Positions 16,257 through 24,973 of a stretch of 64,000 bases of DNA are shown in pieces (position 1 is the stretch's first letter; every line of letters starts with the position of its first letter). The position numbers and the translations under genes are program-made. A model generated the notes under the pieces. It worked only from the letters and a program-made list of their open reading frames with translations, ran no database searches and had not been told where the DNA came from. Origin of the DNA: Acidobacteria bacterium RIFCSPLOWO2_12_FULL_66_21 (GTDB lineage: Bacteria > Acidobacteriota > Vicinamibacteria > Vicinamibacterales > 2-12-FULL-66-21); contig MELC01000075.1 of NCBI GenBank assembly GCA_001767455.1, forward strand, positions 1 to 64,000. The letters are read 5' to 3'.

Positions 16257-17627
16257 ATGCACAGCGAAGTCGAACTCGCGTCGGCGATCGCACGCTCGGT
16301 GCGCGACGGGGGCGGACGTGCGCTCGTCGTCGGCGGATGGGTCCGCGATCGCCTGATGGGACGGCCGTCGAAGGACGTCGACATCGAAGTCTACGGCCTG
16401 CCCGCGCCGCGCGTGCGCGATCTGCTCGCCGGATTCGGATCGGTCAATACGGTCGGCGAGAGCTTCACGGTCTACAAAGTGGCGGGCATCGACGTGTCGC
16501 TCCCCCGCCGCGAATCCAAGATCGGACGCGGCCACCGCGGGTTCGAGGTGAGCGGCGATCCGTCCCTCTCGATCGAAGAGGCGGGACGGCGGCGCGACTT
16601 CACGATCAACGCGATTGGATGGGATCCGTTGACCGATGCCTACGTCGATCCATGGAACGGCCGGCGCGATCTCGACGCGCGCGTGCTGCGGGCCGTCGAC
16701 CCGCGGACGTTCGGCGACGACAGCCTCCGCGTGCTGCGCGCCGTTCAGTTCGCGGCGCGCTTCGAGTTCGCGCTCGACCCCGGCACCGCCGAATTGTGCC
16801 GGCGCATTCCGCTCGACGATCTGCCGTCGGAGCGCATCTGGGGGGAAATCGACAAACTGCTGCTCCACGCGCGGCGGCCGTCCCCCGGCCTTGCGCTCGC
16901 TCTCGATCTCGGGGTGATCGATCGCCTCTTCCCGGAGCTGCGGGCGCTCGTCGCGTGTCCCCAGGAACCCGAATGGCACCCGGAAGGAGACGTCTGGGTG
17001 CACACCTTGCTCGTGGTGGACGAGACACGGTCCCGGATTGACGGATTCGATCGCCCGCAGCAGGTCGCGCTGATGCTCGGCGCACTGTGCCACGATCTCG
17101 GCAAGCCGCCGACGACAGCCTTCATCGACGGCCGCATCCGATCGCTCGATCACGAACAGGCCGGCGTGGCTCCGGCCGAGGCGGTGCTCGATCGCCTCAA
17201 CGTCCACACGATCGGCGGCTACGACGTCCGCAAGCAGGTGCTCGGCATCGTCGCGCACCATCTGAAGCCCGGGATGTTCCGGAAGGCGGCGACACCGGTC
17301 GGCGATGGGGCGTTCCGCCGGCTCGCGCAGAAAGTGGACCTCGAGCTGCTCGCGATCGCCGCGAAGGCCGACTGCATGGGACGCGGCGGCGGGTTCGACT
17401 GTTCCGCGATGGACTGGTTCCTCGAGCGCGCCCGGCAGCTCGGCGTCCAGCACGCGCCCCCCGAGCCGATCGTAAAAGGGCGTCACCTGCTCGCGCTTGG
17501 ACTCGCGCCGGGCCCCCGCGTCGGCGAGGTGCTGAAACAAGTGTACGAGCGCCAGCTCGATGGATCGATCGCGTCGCTCGAGGACGGGCTGCGCGCCGCG
17601 CGCGAGATGATTGGACGACGGGATTGA
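16257..17627 (+). CDS. cca: CCA tRNA nucleotidyltransferase with HD domain
   Basis: This class II nucleotidyltransferase adds or repairs the 3'-CCA end of tRNAs. The head domain begins with VVGGWVRDRLMGRPSKDVDIEV (about 22-43; G-G and the D-x-D metal site) and the RRRDFTINAI motif follows near residue 115. The neck has LRVLRAVQFAARFEF. The C-terminal half carries an HD-type domain with VWVHTLLVVDE, GALCHDLGKPPT and GIVAHHLKPG, as in E. coli-type Cca with phosphohydrolase activity. The 456 residues make a full-length protein. It follows the SDR gene by 5 bp. Poly(A) polymerases look similar; the HD domain favours Cca. Confidence 0.92.
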   Translation: MHSEVELASAIARSVRDGGGRALVVGGWVRDRLMGRPSKDVDIEVYGLPAPRVRDLLAGFGSVNTVGESFTVYKVAGIDVSLPRRESKIGRGHRGFEVSGDPSLSIEEAGRRRDFTINAIGWDPLTDAYVDPWNGRRDLDARVLRAVDPRTFGDDSLRVLRAVQFAARFEFALDPGTAELCRRIPLDDLPSERIWGEIDKLLLHARRPSPGLALALDLGVIDRLFPELRALVACPQEPEWHPEGDVWVHTLLVVDETRSRIDGFDRPQQVALMLGALCHDLGKPPTTAFIDGRIRSLDHEQAGVAPAEAVLDRLNVHTIGGYDVRKQVLGIVAHHLKPGMFRKAATPVGDGAFRRLAQKVDLELLAIAAKADCMGRGGGFDCSAMDWFLERARQLGVQHAPPEPIVKGRHLLALGLAPGPRVGEVLKQVYERQLDGSIASLEDGLRAAREMIGRRD

Positions 17628-17647
17628 CAGTACAATCCCCAGACCTC

Positions 17648-18337
17648 ATGCGAACGTTTCTGCCGTTGATTCTCCTGCCGGGCCTGATGCTGGCGCACGC
17701 GGCCGCCGCGACGGCCCAGGAGCCGATCGAGACGCTTCCGATCGGCCGCTACGTGCTCGACCTCCGGGGCGCCATGCCGCGCCTCAAGGCCGACCCGCTC
17801 GTGGCGACCGCCATCAACGTGACGCCCGCCAACCTGCCGACGCGCGGACGCGGCTACGTGGCCGGGGGCCAGTGGTATGCGCTGCGCACGGGAAAAGTGA
17901 CGATCGGGATCGGCGGCGAGGTGCTCGTATCGCAGGCCAGGCGCACGCTGCCGGCGGCCGTCGAAGGAGGCGAGGAGGGCCCGACCGCCATCCGCGACCT
18001 GATCGTCGTCACTCCGCAGGTCTCGCTGAACTTCGGCAAGCGGCAGGGATGGAGCTATCTCAGCGGCGGCGTCGGCTCCTCCATCTTCACCGCCGAGCGG
18101 CAGGCGGAGCCGCCGCCGCCTGACATCATCGTGATCGGCACGCCCATCGTCGAGTCGCGCCAGCGACCGCTGACGATTACGTACGGCGGCGGTGCGCGAT
18201 GGTTTCTCAACAGACACATCGCGATCTCGATGGATCTGCACTTCTATCGCATCGGCGCGCAGCCGGCCAGCATCACGCGCCCCGCCATGCCCGCCACGAG
18301 GCTCCTCGTGCTGAGCGTGGGGACGGCGTTCAAGTGA
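17648..18337 (+). CDS. Outer-membrane beta-barrel-like secreted protein
   Basis: This 229-residue protein has a signal peptide (MRTFLPLILLPGLMLAHAAAATAQ) and then alternating polar/hydrophobic strands typical of small outer-membrane barrels (KVTIGIGGEVLVSQ, VSLNFGKRQGWSYLSGGVG, LTITYGGGARWFL). It ends in a phenylalanine-lysine rather than a terminal aromatic. No specific family recognised. TTGACAGTACAAT, with a -10-like TACAAT, lies 11 nt upstream of the ATG. It is convergent with the epimerase gene, 8 bp between stops. Confidence 0.75.
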   Translation: MRTFLPLILLPGLMLAHAAAATAQEPIETLPIGRYVLDLRGAMPRLKADPLVATAINVTPANLPTRGRGYVAGGQWYALRTGKVTIGIGGEVLVSQARRTLPAAVEGGEEGPTAIRDLIVVTPQVSLNFGKRQGWSYLSGGVGSSIFTAERQAEPPPPDIIVIGTPIVESRQRPLTITYGGGARWFLNRHIAISMDLHFYRIGAQPASITRPAMPATRLLVLSVGTAFK

Positions 18338-18345
18338 CGCTGGTG

Positions 18346-19245
18346 TTACGCGGCGTCCCGGCCGCGACGCCATTCTTCGAACAAGCGGGCGGCGTTTCCC
18401 GCAACCGAGTGCAGCGAGGGATTCCAGCCGAGCGCGCGGGCACGTGGGCTCCGCACAATCTGGTCGAGCGCCAGCGCGTCCGCATAGGGGCCCATCTTCT
18501 GGCGCGCCTCGGCGATCGGCACGTGCCGGATGCTCGGGACCGTCGGCGCCTGTGCCGCGATGGCGGCGACGATCTCGTTCACGCGCTCGTCCCCTTCGTC
18601 GTTGGCGTGATAGATCCCCGAGGCGTCCGTCCGCGTCGCCAGCCGCACGTAGAGATCGGCGAGGTCTCCGTCGTAGACGAGCGGCCAGTGATTCTCGCCG
18701 GTACCCATCACTCGCACGAGCCCGTTGGCGGCATCCTTGAACAAGTCGCCGACGATGCCGCGCCAGCCGCCGTACACGATGCCGGGCCGGACGACGATCG
18801 AGCGGATGCCGGCGGTTGCCGCGTCGAGCACGCGCTGCTCGTGCGGCGCGCGCCACGCGGAAATCTCGGCCGGGCGTACCGGCGCCGTCTCGTCCGCGGG
18901 TGTGGACGTCGGGCCAAGGGACCAGATGCCCGACGTGTAGATCAGCACGCGCCCCGATCCGGACATCGCGGGCAGGACCGTATCGAGCAGGATGGCATCG
19001 AGTTGCGGCCCGCGGGGGCTGTAGTCGATCGCCGTGTGCACGATCGCCTCGGCCGCCGCCGCCAGACCGGCATAGGAGGCCGGAGCCGCGAGATCGCCGA
19101 GTACGGACCGCCCGCCAAGCGCCTGCACCTGCGCGGCCTTCTCGGTGTTGCGCACCAGCGCGTCCACCACGTGCCCCCCGCGCACGAACGCCTCGAGCAC
19201 CGACGACCCGACGTATCCGGATCCGCCCGTCAAGAAAACATGCAT
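18346..19245 (-). CDS. NAD-dependent epimerase/dehydratase family protein
   Basis: This 299-residue atypical/extended SDR has the Rossmann glycine motif TGGSGYVGSSV (6-16) at the very N-terminus, an IYTSGIWSLG segment and RPGIVYGGWRG. The usual YxxxK is not clear; the corresponding region reads APHEQRVLD. It would act on a nucleotide-sugar or similar carbonyl compound using NAD(P), but the substrate is unknown. Its ATG overlaps the stop of the upstream diadenylate-cyclase-like gene (ATGA), so the two are translationally coupled. Confidence 0.85.
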   Translation of the reverse strand: MHVFLTGGSGYVGSSVLEAFVRGGHVVDALVRNTEKAAQVQALGGRSVLGDLAAPASYAGLAAAAEAIVHTAIDYSPRGPQLDAILLDTVLPAMSGSGRVLIYTSGIWSLGPTSTPADETAPVRPAEISAWRAPHEQRVLDAATAGIRSIVVRPGIVYGGWRGIVGDLFKDAANGLVRVMGTGENHWPLVYDGDLADLYVRLATRTDASGIYHANDEGDERVNEIVAAIAAQAPTVPSIRHVPIAEARQKMGPYADALALDQIVRSPRARALGWNPSLHSVAGNAARLFEEWRRGRDAA

Positions 19246-20585
19246 CAGATGTCCCAGACCCTCTCGTGCCGATCGTAGAACGTGATGAGCCCGTCTTCGC
19301 TCACCTTCAGCACTTCGCCGAAGCGCCCCGCGGTCATCGCGGCCGTCGTGCGCGCACCCTCGACGGCCAGGCTCGAGTGGGGTTCCGGCGGCTCGGTGTG
19401 CAGCAGGATCGCGCCCACGGCCAGCAGCCGTCCGGTGCGGTCCATGACGGTGGCGCCGTCGGTCCGCGCCAGACCGCAGAGGACCGCCGGATCGAGCTCG
19501 CGCGCATTGCGGCCGCGCAGCATGTGTATCAGCTGGCTGCGGCTCGGAACGTCCATGCCGATCGCGTGCGGGAAGTCGAGCTGGTCGCCCGGCGCGACGA
19601 GCTGCGCCAGGGCGTCGGACGGATCGCGCAGCACCACGAACAATGCTCCCTCGCGCGCGTCCGACAAGTCGAGCGCCGTTTGAAAGAGCCGGTCGGCGAG
19701 CGCGTCGTTGCCGACCGCGCCGGCCCACATCTCGTACTTCGCCTGCAGGTCGAGCAGGTGCCAGCGCGCGTTGCGGAAGCTGAACGCCTGCGCGCCTTCC
19801 GCAAACACCTTGATCTCGTGCGCCGGGCTGAGCACCGCGACGATGTCCCGCGACCGCGCCGTGGCCAGGGCATGCGGGCGGTAGCTGGCGGCGCAGGGCA
19901 CGGTGAGCGTTCCCGCGTCCGCGTACCGCCCGATTTCAACGATGTCGAGGACCATCCCGCTCCGGTTCACCAGGAACAACGTGCGCAGCCCGTCGCACAG
20001 CCGGTAGAAGCTCTTGATCCCGGTCAGCGCCTGTGTGTACGGGTACGCTTCGGACGAGGGTGGGCGCGCGATCGGATCGTCTTCATCCCCCAGCAGCAGA
20101 ACGCCCGAGGAGATGGGCCGATTCTCGTAGGTGGAGAGGCCCGCGACGCGCAGCACTTCAATCGCCGTGGCAATCAGGTCGGCGCGGCTCTGCGAGCCCT
20201 GGCCGTACGACCCTGAATCGAGAAACGCGCTGACGTACCGATCTTCGATCGCACCGCGGAAGAGCTCGCCATGGTCGAGCATCTGACGGGGATCGAAGAT
20301 CGCACGGTACCGCGCCGCCAGCACCGCGCCAATCGCGCGCGCGAGCCGCACCTCGTGGCGCGTGAACGGCCGGCGCGACGGCACGTGCAGCACGTGACGC
20401 GTGCCGAACCAGCGAATCGTCAGGACGGACGGGTCGCTCGTCGGCTCGATCGACAACCGGCCGTCGGAGGACATCGACGGCGTGGCTTCCGTCTCGAACG
20501 TCGCGCGGCTGAAGAACTGCCGGAGCGCCGCCTGCAGCAGGTTGTCGTAGAGCGCACTGGCGGCAAATACCGGCGGAAGGGACAT
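19245..20585 (-). CDS. DisA_N (diadenylate cyclase)-domain protein with altered RHR motif
   Basis: The C-terminal part of this 446-residue protein (from about residue 310) resembles the DAC domain that makes cyclic di-AMP. LARTDGATVMDRTGRLLAVGAIL carries the DGA motif (376-378). Where active cyclases have GTRHRAA, this protein has GARTTAA (RTT, 412-414), so two phosphate-binding residues are lost and cyclase activity is doubtful; it might bind a nucleotide instead. The first 300 residues are unrecognised and may be a sensor. It overlaps the epimerase gene by 4 nt. A TATGAT lies 9 nt before the ATG. Confidence 0.72.
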   Translation of the reverse strand: MSLPPVFAASALYDNLLQAALRQFFSRATFETEATPSMSSDGRLSIEPTSDPSVLTIRWFGTRHVLHVPSRRPFTRHEVRLARAIGAVLAARYRAIFDPRQMLDHGELFRGAIEDRYVSAFLDSGSYGQGSQSRADLIATAIEVLRVAGLSTYENRPISSGVLLLGDEDDPIARPPSSEAYPYTQALTGIKSFYRLCDGLRTLFLVNRSGMVLDIVEIGRYADAGTLTVPCAASYRPHALATARSRDIVAVLSPAHEIKVFAEGAQAFSFRNARWHLLDLQAKYEMWAGAVGNDALADRLFQTALDLSDAREGALFVVLRDPSDALAQLVAPGDQLDFPHAIGMDVPSRSQLIHMLRGRNARELDPAVLCGLARTDGATVMDRTGRLLAVGAILLHTEPPEPHSSLAVEGARTTAAMTAGRFGEVLKVSEDGLITFYDRHERVWDI

Positions 20586-20594
20586 CAGTTTTCC

Positions 20595-20602
20595 ATCATA
20601 AT
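20595..20602. promoter_or_regulatory. Overlapping divergent -10 elements in a 24-bp gap
   Basis: CATAAT on the plus strand (20597-20602) is 7 nt before the ligase start. TATGAT on the minus strand (20600 to 20595) is 9 nt before the DAC-domain gene start. The two hexamers overlap, so polymerase could open only one direction at a time. Confidence 0.5.
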
Positions 20603-20609
20603 TCAGGGC

Positions 20610-23120
20610 ATGGCGCGGCGCACGCTGATCGATTTCTTCGCCGACCTCTCGCAGGCCGGCGGTGAGTTCGTCGTGTACGACGACGGGTATCGACGCTGGT
20701 CGTACACCTACCGCGATCTCACGCGCGCGGCCGAGGGGTTCGCCGCGCGCCTGCGCGGCGCGGGAATCACGCAGGGCGACGCGGTCGCCATCTGGGGAGA
20801 GAACCGCGCCGAGTGGATCATCGCGCTGTGGGGCTGCCTCCTCGAGGGGGTCGTTGTCGTCCCGATCGATTACCGCGCGTCGGCTGACTTCCTGCGCCGC
20901 GTCGCGCACCTCGTCGACGCGAAGGCCCTCCTCGTCGGCGACACCGTGGACGCCAGCGGACTGGATACGTGGTTGCTAAGTGAGCTAAAAGTGCCTGTCC
21001 CCCTTTCGCCGCCAGAAAGGGGGACTGTCCCCCTTTCCCCGGATACGACGGCGGAAATAATTTTCACGTCGGGGGCGACGGCAGAGCCCAAAGGGGTGGT
21101 CATCACCCATCGCAACATCCTCGCGAACATCGTGCCCATCGAGCGCGAGTTCGCCAAGTACAAGCACTGGGCGAAGCCGTTCCTCCCAATCCGCTTCCTC
21201 AACCTGCTGCCGCTCAGTCACATGTTCGGGCAGGCCATGGCCACGTTCATTCCGCCGCTGTTCTCGGGCGTGGTCGTCTTCACGCGCAGCTACGCGCCGG
21301 AGGACATCGTCACCCAGATTCGCGAGCGCAGGGTGTCGGTTCTCGTGTGCGTGCCGAAAATGCTCGAGGTGCTGCGGGACCACGTCCTGCGCGTCGCGCC
21401 AGAGGCCGCCAGCGCGCCGGAGAAGATGCACTGGACGCGGCGGTGGTGGCGCTACCGCAGGATCCACCGGCTGTTCGGGCTCAAATTCTGGGCGATGGTC
21501 GTGGGCGCGGCGCCGCTCGACCCCGAGCTCGAGGCGTTCTGGGGCCGGCTGGGCTTCGTCGTCGTGCAGGGCTACGGCCTGACCGAAACCGCGCCGATCG
21601 TCACGCTCAACCATCCGCTGCAGGCCTCACGCGGCGCGGTCGGGAAACCCATCCCCGGCGTGGAAATCAAGATTGCCGAGGACGGCGAGGTGCTCGTGCG
21701 CGGCGAGAACGTGACACGCGGCTATTTCAACGCGCCGGAAGAGACGCGCGCGGCCTTCGTCGACGGCTGGTTCCATACCGGCGACATCGGCGAGCTGGAC
21801 GCGAAGGGACAGCTCCACATCCGCGGCCGGAAGAAGGAGATGATCGTCACGCCGGAGGGGTTGAACGTCTTCCCCGAGGACGTCGAGCGCGTGCTGAACG
21901 ATCTGCCGGGCATCAGGGAATCCGCCGTCGTCGGCCTGACGGCACCCGGTTCGATGGCCGAACGCGTGCAGGCGATCGTGGTCGCCGAAGGCACGCCGGA
22001 TCTGGACGACATCGTGCGCGCCGCGAACCGCCAGCTTCTGGATCACCAGAAAATCCGCGCCATCGCCGTGTGGCCCGGACCGGAGCTGCCGCGCACCGAA
22101 GGCACCCGGAAGCTCAAACGCCGCGAGATGAAGCAATGGCTGATGGGCGCGCAGCAGCCGGGCGCGGCGCCGCAGGCGGCGCATGGGGGCCGGACCATCA
22201 CGTCGGTCGTCGAGCGGTTCGCCCCCGGACGCGCGATCGGGCCCGCCACCACCGTCGACGAGCTGGGCCTCAGCTCCCTGGAACGCGTGGAGCTGATGCT
22301 CGCGATCGAGGAGGCGTTCCAGGTCACCCTCGACGAGACGAAGTTCGCCGCGGCCACCACGATTGCGGATCTCGAGCGGCTCACCAAGCCGCTCGACGCG
22401 GCGGGCGCGGCGGCCATGATCGCGGCTGCCGACCCGATCGACTTTCCGTCCTGGAACCGCAGCGCGCCGGTCCGGGCACTCCGCCGGGGCAGCCTGCCGA
22501 CGTGGATCCTGCCGATCGCGCGTCTCTTCGTCACCCTCGACGTGCAGGGGCTCGAGCACCTGCGCGAAACCACCGGTCCCGTCATTTTCGCGGCCAACCA
22601 TCAGAGCCACTTCGACGGGCCGATGATCCTCCAGGCGCTGCCCCCGCGCTGGCGGTATCGCGTCGCCCCCGCGATGGCGAAGGAATTCTTCAACGCGCAC
22701 TTCCATCCGCGCGAGTTCCCGCTGCGGGCCAGAATCACCAGCGGGCTCAATTACTATCTGTCCACGCTCTTCTTCAACGCGTTCCCGCTGCCGCAGCGCG
22801 AAATCGGCACACGCCAGACGCTGCGCTACATCGGGGAACTCGTCGGCGAGGGCTACTCCATCCTCATATTCCCGGAGGGACGGCGCACGGATGCCGGCGA
22901 AATCAAGCCCTTCCGGCCCGGCGTCGGCATGATCGCGGCCCGGCTCGAGGTCCCCGTGGTGCCCGTCCGGATCGAGGGGCTCGACCGGATACTGCACCAC
23001 AGCTGGTCGTTCCCGCGACGCGGCCGCGCCCGCATCGTCTTCGGCCGGCCTATGTTATTGAAAGGTAAAGATTACGCCGCTCTTGGCCGCGAGGTTGAGG
23101 GGGCGGTACGGGCATTGTAA
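20610..23120 (+). CDS. Acyl-CoA/ACP ligase - acyl carrier - PlsC acyltransferase fusion (Aas-like)
   Basis: This 836-residue protein has three modules. An AMP-forming acyl ligase (about 1-510) shows TSGATAEPKGVVITH, GYGLTETAP, TGDIGELDAKG and a terminal GTRKLKRREMK. A carrier-like domain (about 530-600) has LGLSSLERVEL, whose serine could carry phosphopantetheine. A PlsC-type acyltransferase (about 620-836) has NHQSHFDGP and FPEGRRTDAGE. Together they could activate a fatty acid and transfer it to a lysophospholipid, as Aas does in the cytoplasmic membrane. A palindromic repeat is read in frame at residues 128-144, before the ATP-binding loop. It is divergent from the DAC-domain gene, 24 bp apart. 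Confidence 0.88.
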   Translation: MARRTLIDFFADLSQAGGEFVVYDDGYRRWSYTYRDLTRAAEGFAARLRGAGITQGDAVAIWGENRAEWIIALWGCLLEGVVVVPIDYRASADFLRRVAHLVDAKALLVGDTVDASGLDTWLLSELKVPVPLSPPERGTVPLSPDTTAEIIFTSGATAEPKGVVITHRNILANIVPIEREFAKYKHWAKPFLPIRFLNLLPLSHMFGQAMATFIPPLFSGVVVFTRSYAPEDIVTQIRERRVSVLVCVPKMLEVLRDHVLRVAPEAASAPEKMHWTRRWWRYRRIHRLFGLKFWAMVVGAAPLDPELEAFWGRLGFVVVQGYGLTETAPIVTLNHPLQASRGAVGKPIPGVEIKIAEDGEVLVRGENVTRGYFNAPEETRAAFVDGWFHTGDIGELDAKGQLHIRGRKKEMIVTPEGLNVFPEDVERVLNDLPGIRESAVVGLTAPGSMAERVQAIVVAEGTPDLDDIVRAANRQLLDHQKIRAIAVWPGPELPRTEGTRKLKRREMKQWLMGAQQPGAAPQAAHGGRTITSVVERFAPGRAIGPATTVDELGLSSLERVELMLAIEEAFQVTLDETKFAAATTIADLERLTKPLDAAGAAAMIAAADPIDFPSWNRSAPVRALRRGSLPTWILPIARLFVTLDVQGLEHLRETTGPVIFAANHQSHFDGPMILQALPPRWRYRVAPAMAKEFFNAHFHPREFPLRARITSGLNYYLSTLFFNAFPLPQREIGTRQTLRYIGELVGEGYSILIFPEGRRTDAGEIKPFRPGVGMIAARLEVPVVPVRIEGLDRILHHSWSFPRRGRARIVFGRPMLLKGKDYAALGREVEGAVRAL
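20991..21040. repeat. Palindromic repeat read in frame inside the ligase gene
   Basis: GTCCCCCTTTC (20997-21007), GAAAGGGGGAC (21015-21025) and GTCCCCCTTTC (21027-21037) are three alternating half-sites, so two alternative 11-bp hairpins can form. The translated insert reads VPVPLSPPERGTVPLSP, unlike anything in ligase families at this position. The unit resembles REP elements. Confidence 0.8.
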
Positions 23121-23180
23121 GGCCGGGTTTGCTATCCGGGGTCCGGATGTGGCACAATCTTTGATTGGAAAGGACGGCAA

Positions 23181-23399
23181 TTGAGCAAGGATGATCTGAT
23201 TGACGTGCAAGGCACCGTGGTGGCGGTCCATAGCGGCGGGTTGTACCGCGTGCAGTGCGACCAGGGACACGAGGTGCTTGCCCAGTTGAGCGGCCGGATG
23301 CGCCGCTTCCGAATCAAAGTGGTTCCCGGCGACCGCGTGACGGTGGGCGTCTCGCCCTACGACCCGGTCCGCGGCATCATCACCTTCCGCGCTCGCTGA
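23181..23399 (+). CDS. infA: Translation initiation factor IF-1
   Basis: This 72-residue OB-fold protein binds the ribosomal A site during initiation. Family segments are VQGTVVAVHSGGLYRVQC, VLAQLSGRMRRFRIKVVPGD and the terminal GIITFRAR; length is exactly usual. The start is TTG, preceded by GGAAAGGA at 6 nt; an ATG nine bases in would delete conserved residues. CACAAT 29 bp upstream may be the -10. It is separated from the usual ribosomal-protein cluster and is 6 bp before a DEAD-box helicase gene. Confidence 0.95.
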   Translation: MSKDDLIDVQGTVVAVHSGGLYRVQCDQGHEVLAQLSGRMRRFRIKVVPGDRVTVGVSPYDPVRGIITFRAR

Positions 23400-23405
23400 C
23401 AAGTT

Positions 23406-24677
23406 TTGAACTCTCACACATCCTCTCATCCACAGGCGAAGGGACGACGACCCGGACGAGGTGCGCCGCGGTCGGGCCCCGCGCGCGAGGCCCGCTTCCA
23501 GGCGCCGCCGACCACGCGCGTCGTGACCCGCCCGCAGGCCGCCTACGACCCCAAGCCCGTCGGATTCGACACGCTGGGGCTCGAGCCCTCGCTCATCGAG
23601 GGCGTCCGCATCCGCGGCTTCGCCATGACGACGCCAATCCAGAGCGCGGTCATCCCGATCGTCATGGACGGCGATGATTTGATCGGGTGCGCCGACACGG
23701 GCACCGGCAAGACGGCCGCCTTCCTGCTGCCGATCCTGAATCGCATGCTCAGGGCGCGCGCGGCCGCTCCCGAAGAGCGCGGCTACACGCGCGTGCTGAT
23801 CCTCGCGCCCACGCGCGAGCTTGCCGTGCAGATCGAGGACGACGTCCAGGGCTTCATCTATCACACGGACATCACGAGCGTCGCCGTGTACGGCGGCGTC
23901 GAGATGGGACCGCAGGAGCGCGCGCTGAAGTCGGGGGTCGACATCATCGTCGCCACGCCCGGCCGGCTGATGGATCACATGCGCAGCCGCACGGTGTCGT
24001 TCGACAAGCTCGACACGCTCGTCCTCGACGAAGCGGATCGGATGATGGACATGGGCTTCTGGCCCGACGTGCGCCGCATCGTGCAGACGCTTCCGGACTC
24101 GGCGGCACGGCAGACGCTGCTCTTCTCGGCGACGATGCCGGAAGAGGTGATGAAGCTGGCCGACGAGGTCGTGCGCGAGGCGAAGTACGTGCAGGTCGGA
24201 TCGGCGGGAGGGCCCGCCAAGGGCATCACGCACACGATCGAGACGGTGCCGGCGGCCGAGAAGACGGAATGGCTCGCGAAGTTCCTGCGGCGGACCGCGG
24301 GCCCGGTGCTCGTGTTCGTCCGGACCAAGTCCGGCGCCGACCGGCTGGCGCGCCGGCTCGCGGCCTTCGGCCTGAAGGCGGCCGCGCTGCACGCCGATCG
24401 CACGCAGCAGCAGCGGTCGCAGGCGATCGAGGGGTTCCGGAGCGGCACGTATCGCGTGCTCGTCGCCACCGACGTCGCGGCGCGCGGCCTCGACATCGAC
24501 GGCATCACGCACGTCGTCAACTTCGAGGTCCCGTCGAATCGTGAAACCTACGTGCACCGCGTCGGACGCACGGCCCGGGCGGAAGCGACCGGCACGGCGC
24601 TGACGCTCGTCGCGCCGGAGGAGCTGCGCGCGCTGCAGGCGCTGCAACGCTCGTTCGGCATGGAACTGCAGGGATAA
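23406..24677 (+). CDS. DEAD-box ATP-dependent RNA helicase (RhlE-like)
   Basis: This 423-residue helicase remodels RNA, probably in ribosome assembly or mRNA decay. Motifs in order: GFAMTTPIQ (Q motif), ADTGTGKTAAF (Walker A), PTREL, TPGRL, LDEADRMMDMGF (motif II), FSATMP (III), VATDVAARGLDI (V) and HRVGRTARAEA (VI). A basic, Pro/Arg-rich N-terminal extension of about 50 residues precedes the Q motif; the TTG start is uncertain and a later GTG is possible. It is 6 bp after infA, and its stop overlaps the next ATG by one base. Confidence 0.92.
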   Translation: MNSHTSSHPQAKGRRPGRGAPRSGPAREARFQAPPTTRVVTRPQAAYDPKPVGFDTLGLEPSLIEGVRIRGFAMTTPIQSAVIPIVMDGDDLIGCADTGTGKTAAFLLPILNRMLRARAAAPEERGYTRVLILAPTRELAVQIEDDVQGFIYHTDITSVAVYGGVEMGPQERALKSGVDIIVATPGRLMDHMRSRTVSFDKLDTLVLDEADRMMDMGFWPDVRRIVQTLPDSAARQTLLFSATMPEEVMKLADEVVREAKYVQVGSAGGPAKGITHTIETVPAAEKTEWLAKFLRRTAGPVLVFVRTKSGADRLARRLAAFGLKAAALHADRTQQQRSQAIEGFRSGTYRVLVATDVAARGLDIDGITHVVNFEVPSNRETYVHRVGRTARAEATGTALTLVAPEELRALQALQRSFGMELQG

Positions 24678-24973
24678 TGGACGACACCAACGACATCGCC
24701 ACGCCGCCGGCCGTTGACGGCGAGACGAACAGCACCGCAGCGCCGGCCTCGACGACCACCGAGGCCCCGGCCGCCCCCGCCCCCGTGTCGGAAGCTGTCC
24801 TGAAGTTCAAGTCGTGCCGCTGGCGCTCGGACAAGGACGCCGGCGAATTCTGCACGCACAGGGACGTCCTGCCCTTCGCGGGCAAGGAAGGCTTCAGCGC
24901 GGATTCGTGGTGCCCGGAGTGCAGCTTCTACAAGCTGCGGCGGACGCCCAAGAAGCGGGAATATACGTACTAA
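24677..24973 (+). CDS. Small cysteine-rich protein downstream of the helicase
   Basis: The 98 residues fall into a flexible Ala/Pro/Thr-rich N-terminal half and a conserved-looking C-terminal half with cysteines in KSCRW, EFCTHRDV and WCPECSFYKLRR. Four Cys plus a His suggest a zinc-binding module. No named family recognised. The ATG overlaps the helicase stop (TAATG), so the protein may be an RNA-related partner of the helicase, by position only. The stop abuts a heptamer array. Confidence 0.72.
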   Translation: MDDTNDIATPPAVDGETNSTAAPASTTTEAPAAPAPVSEAVLKFKSCRWRSDKDAGEFCTHRDVLPFAGKEGFSADSWCPECSFYKLRRTPKKREYTY

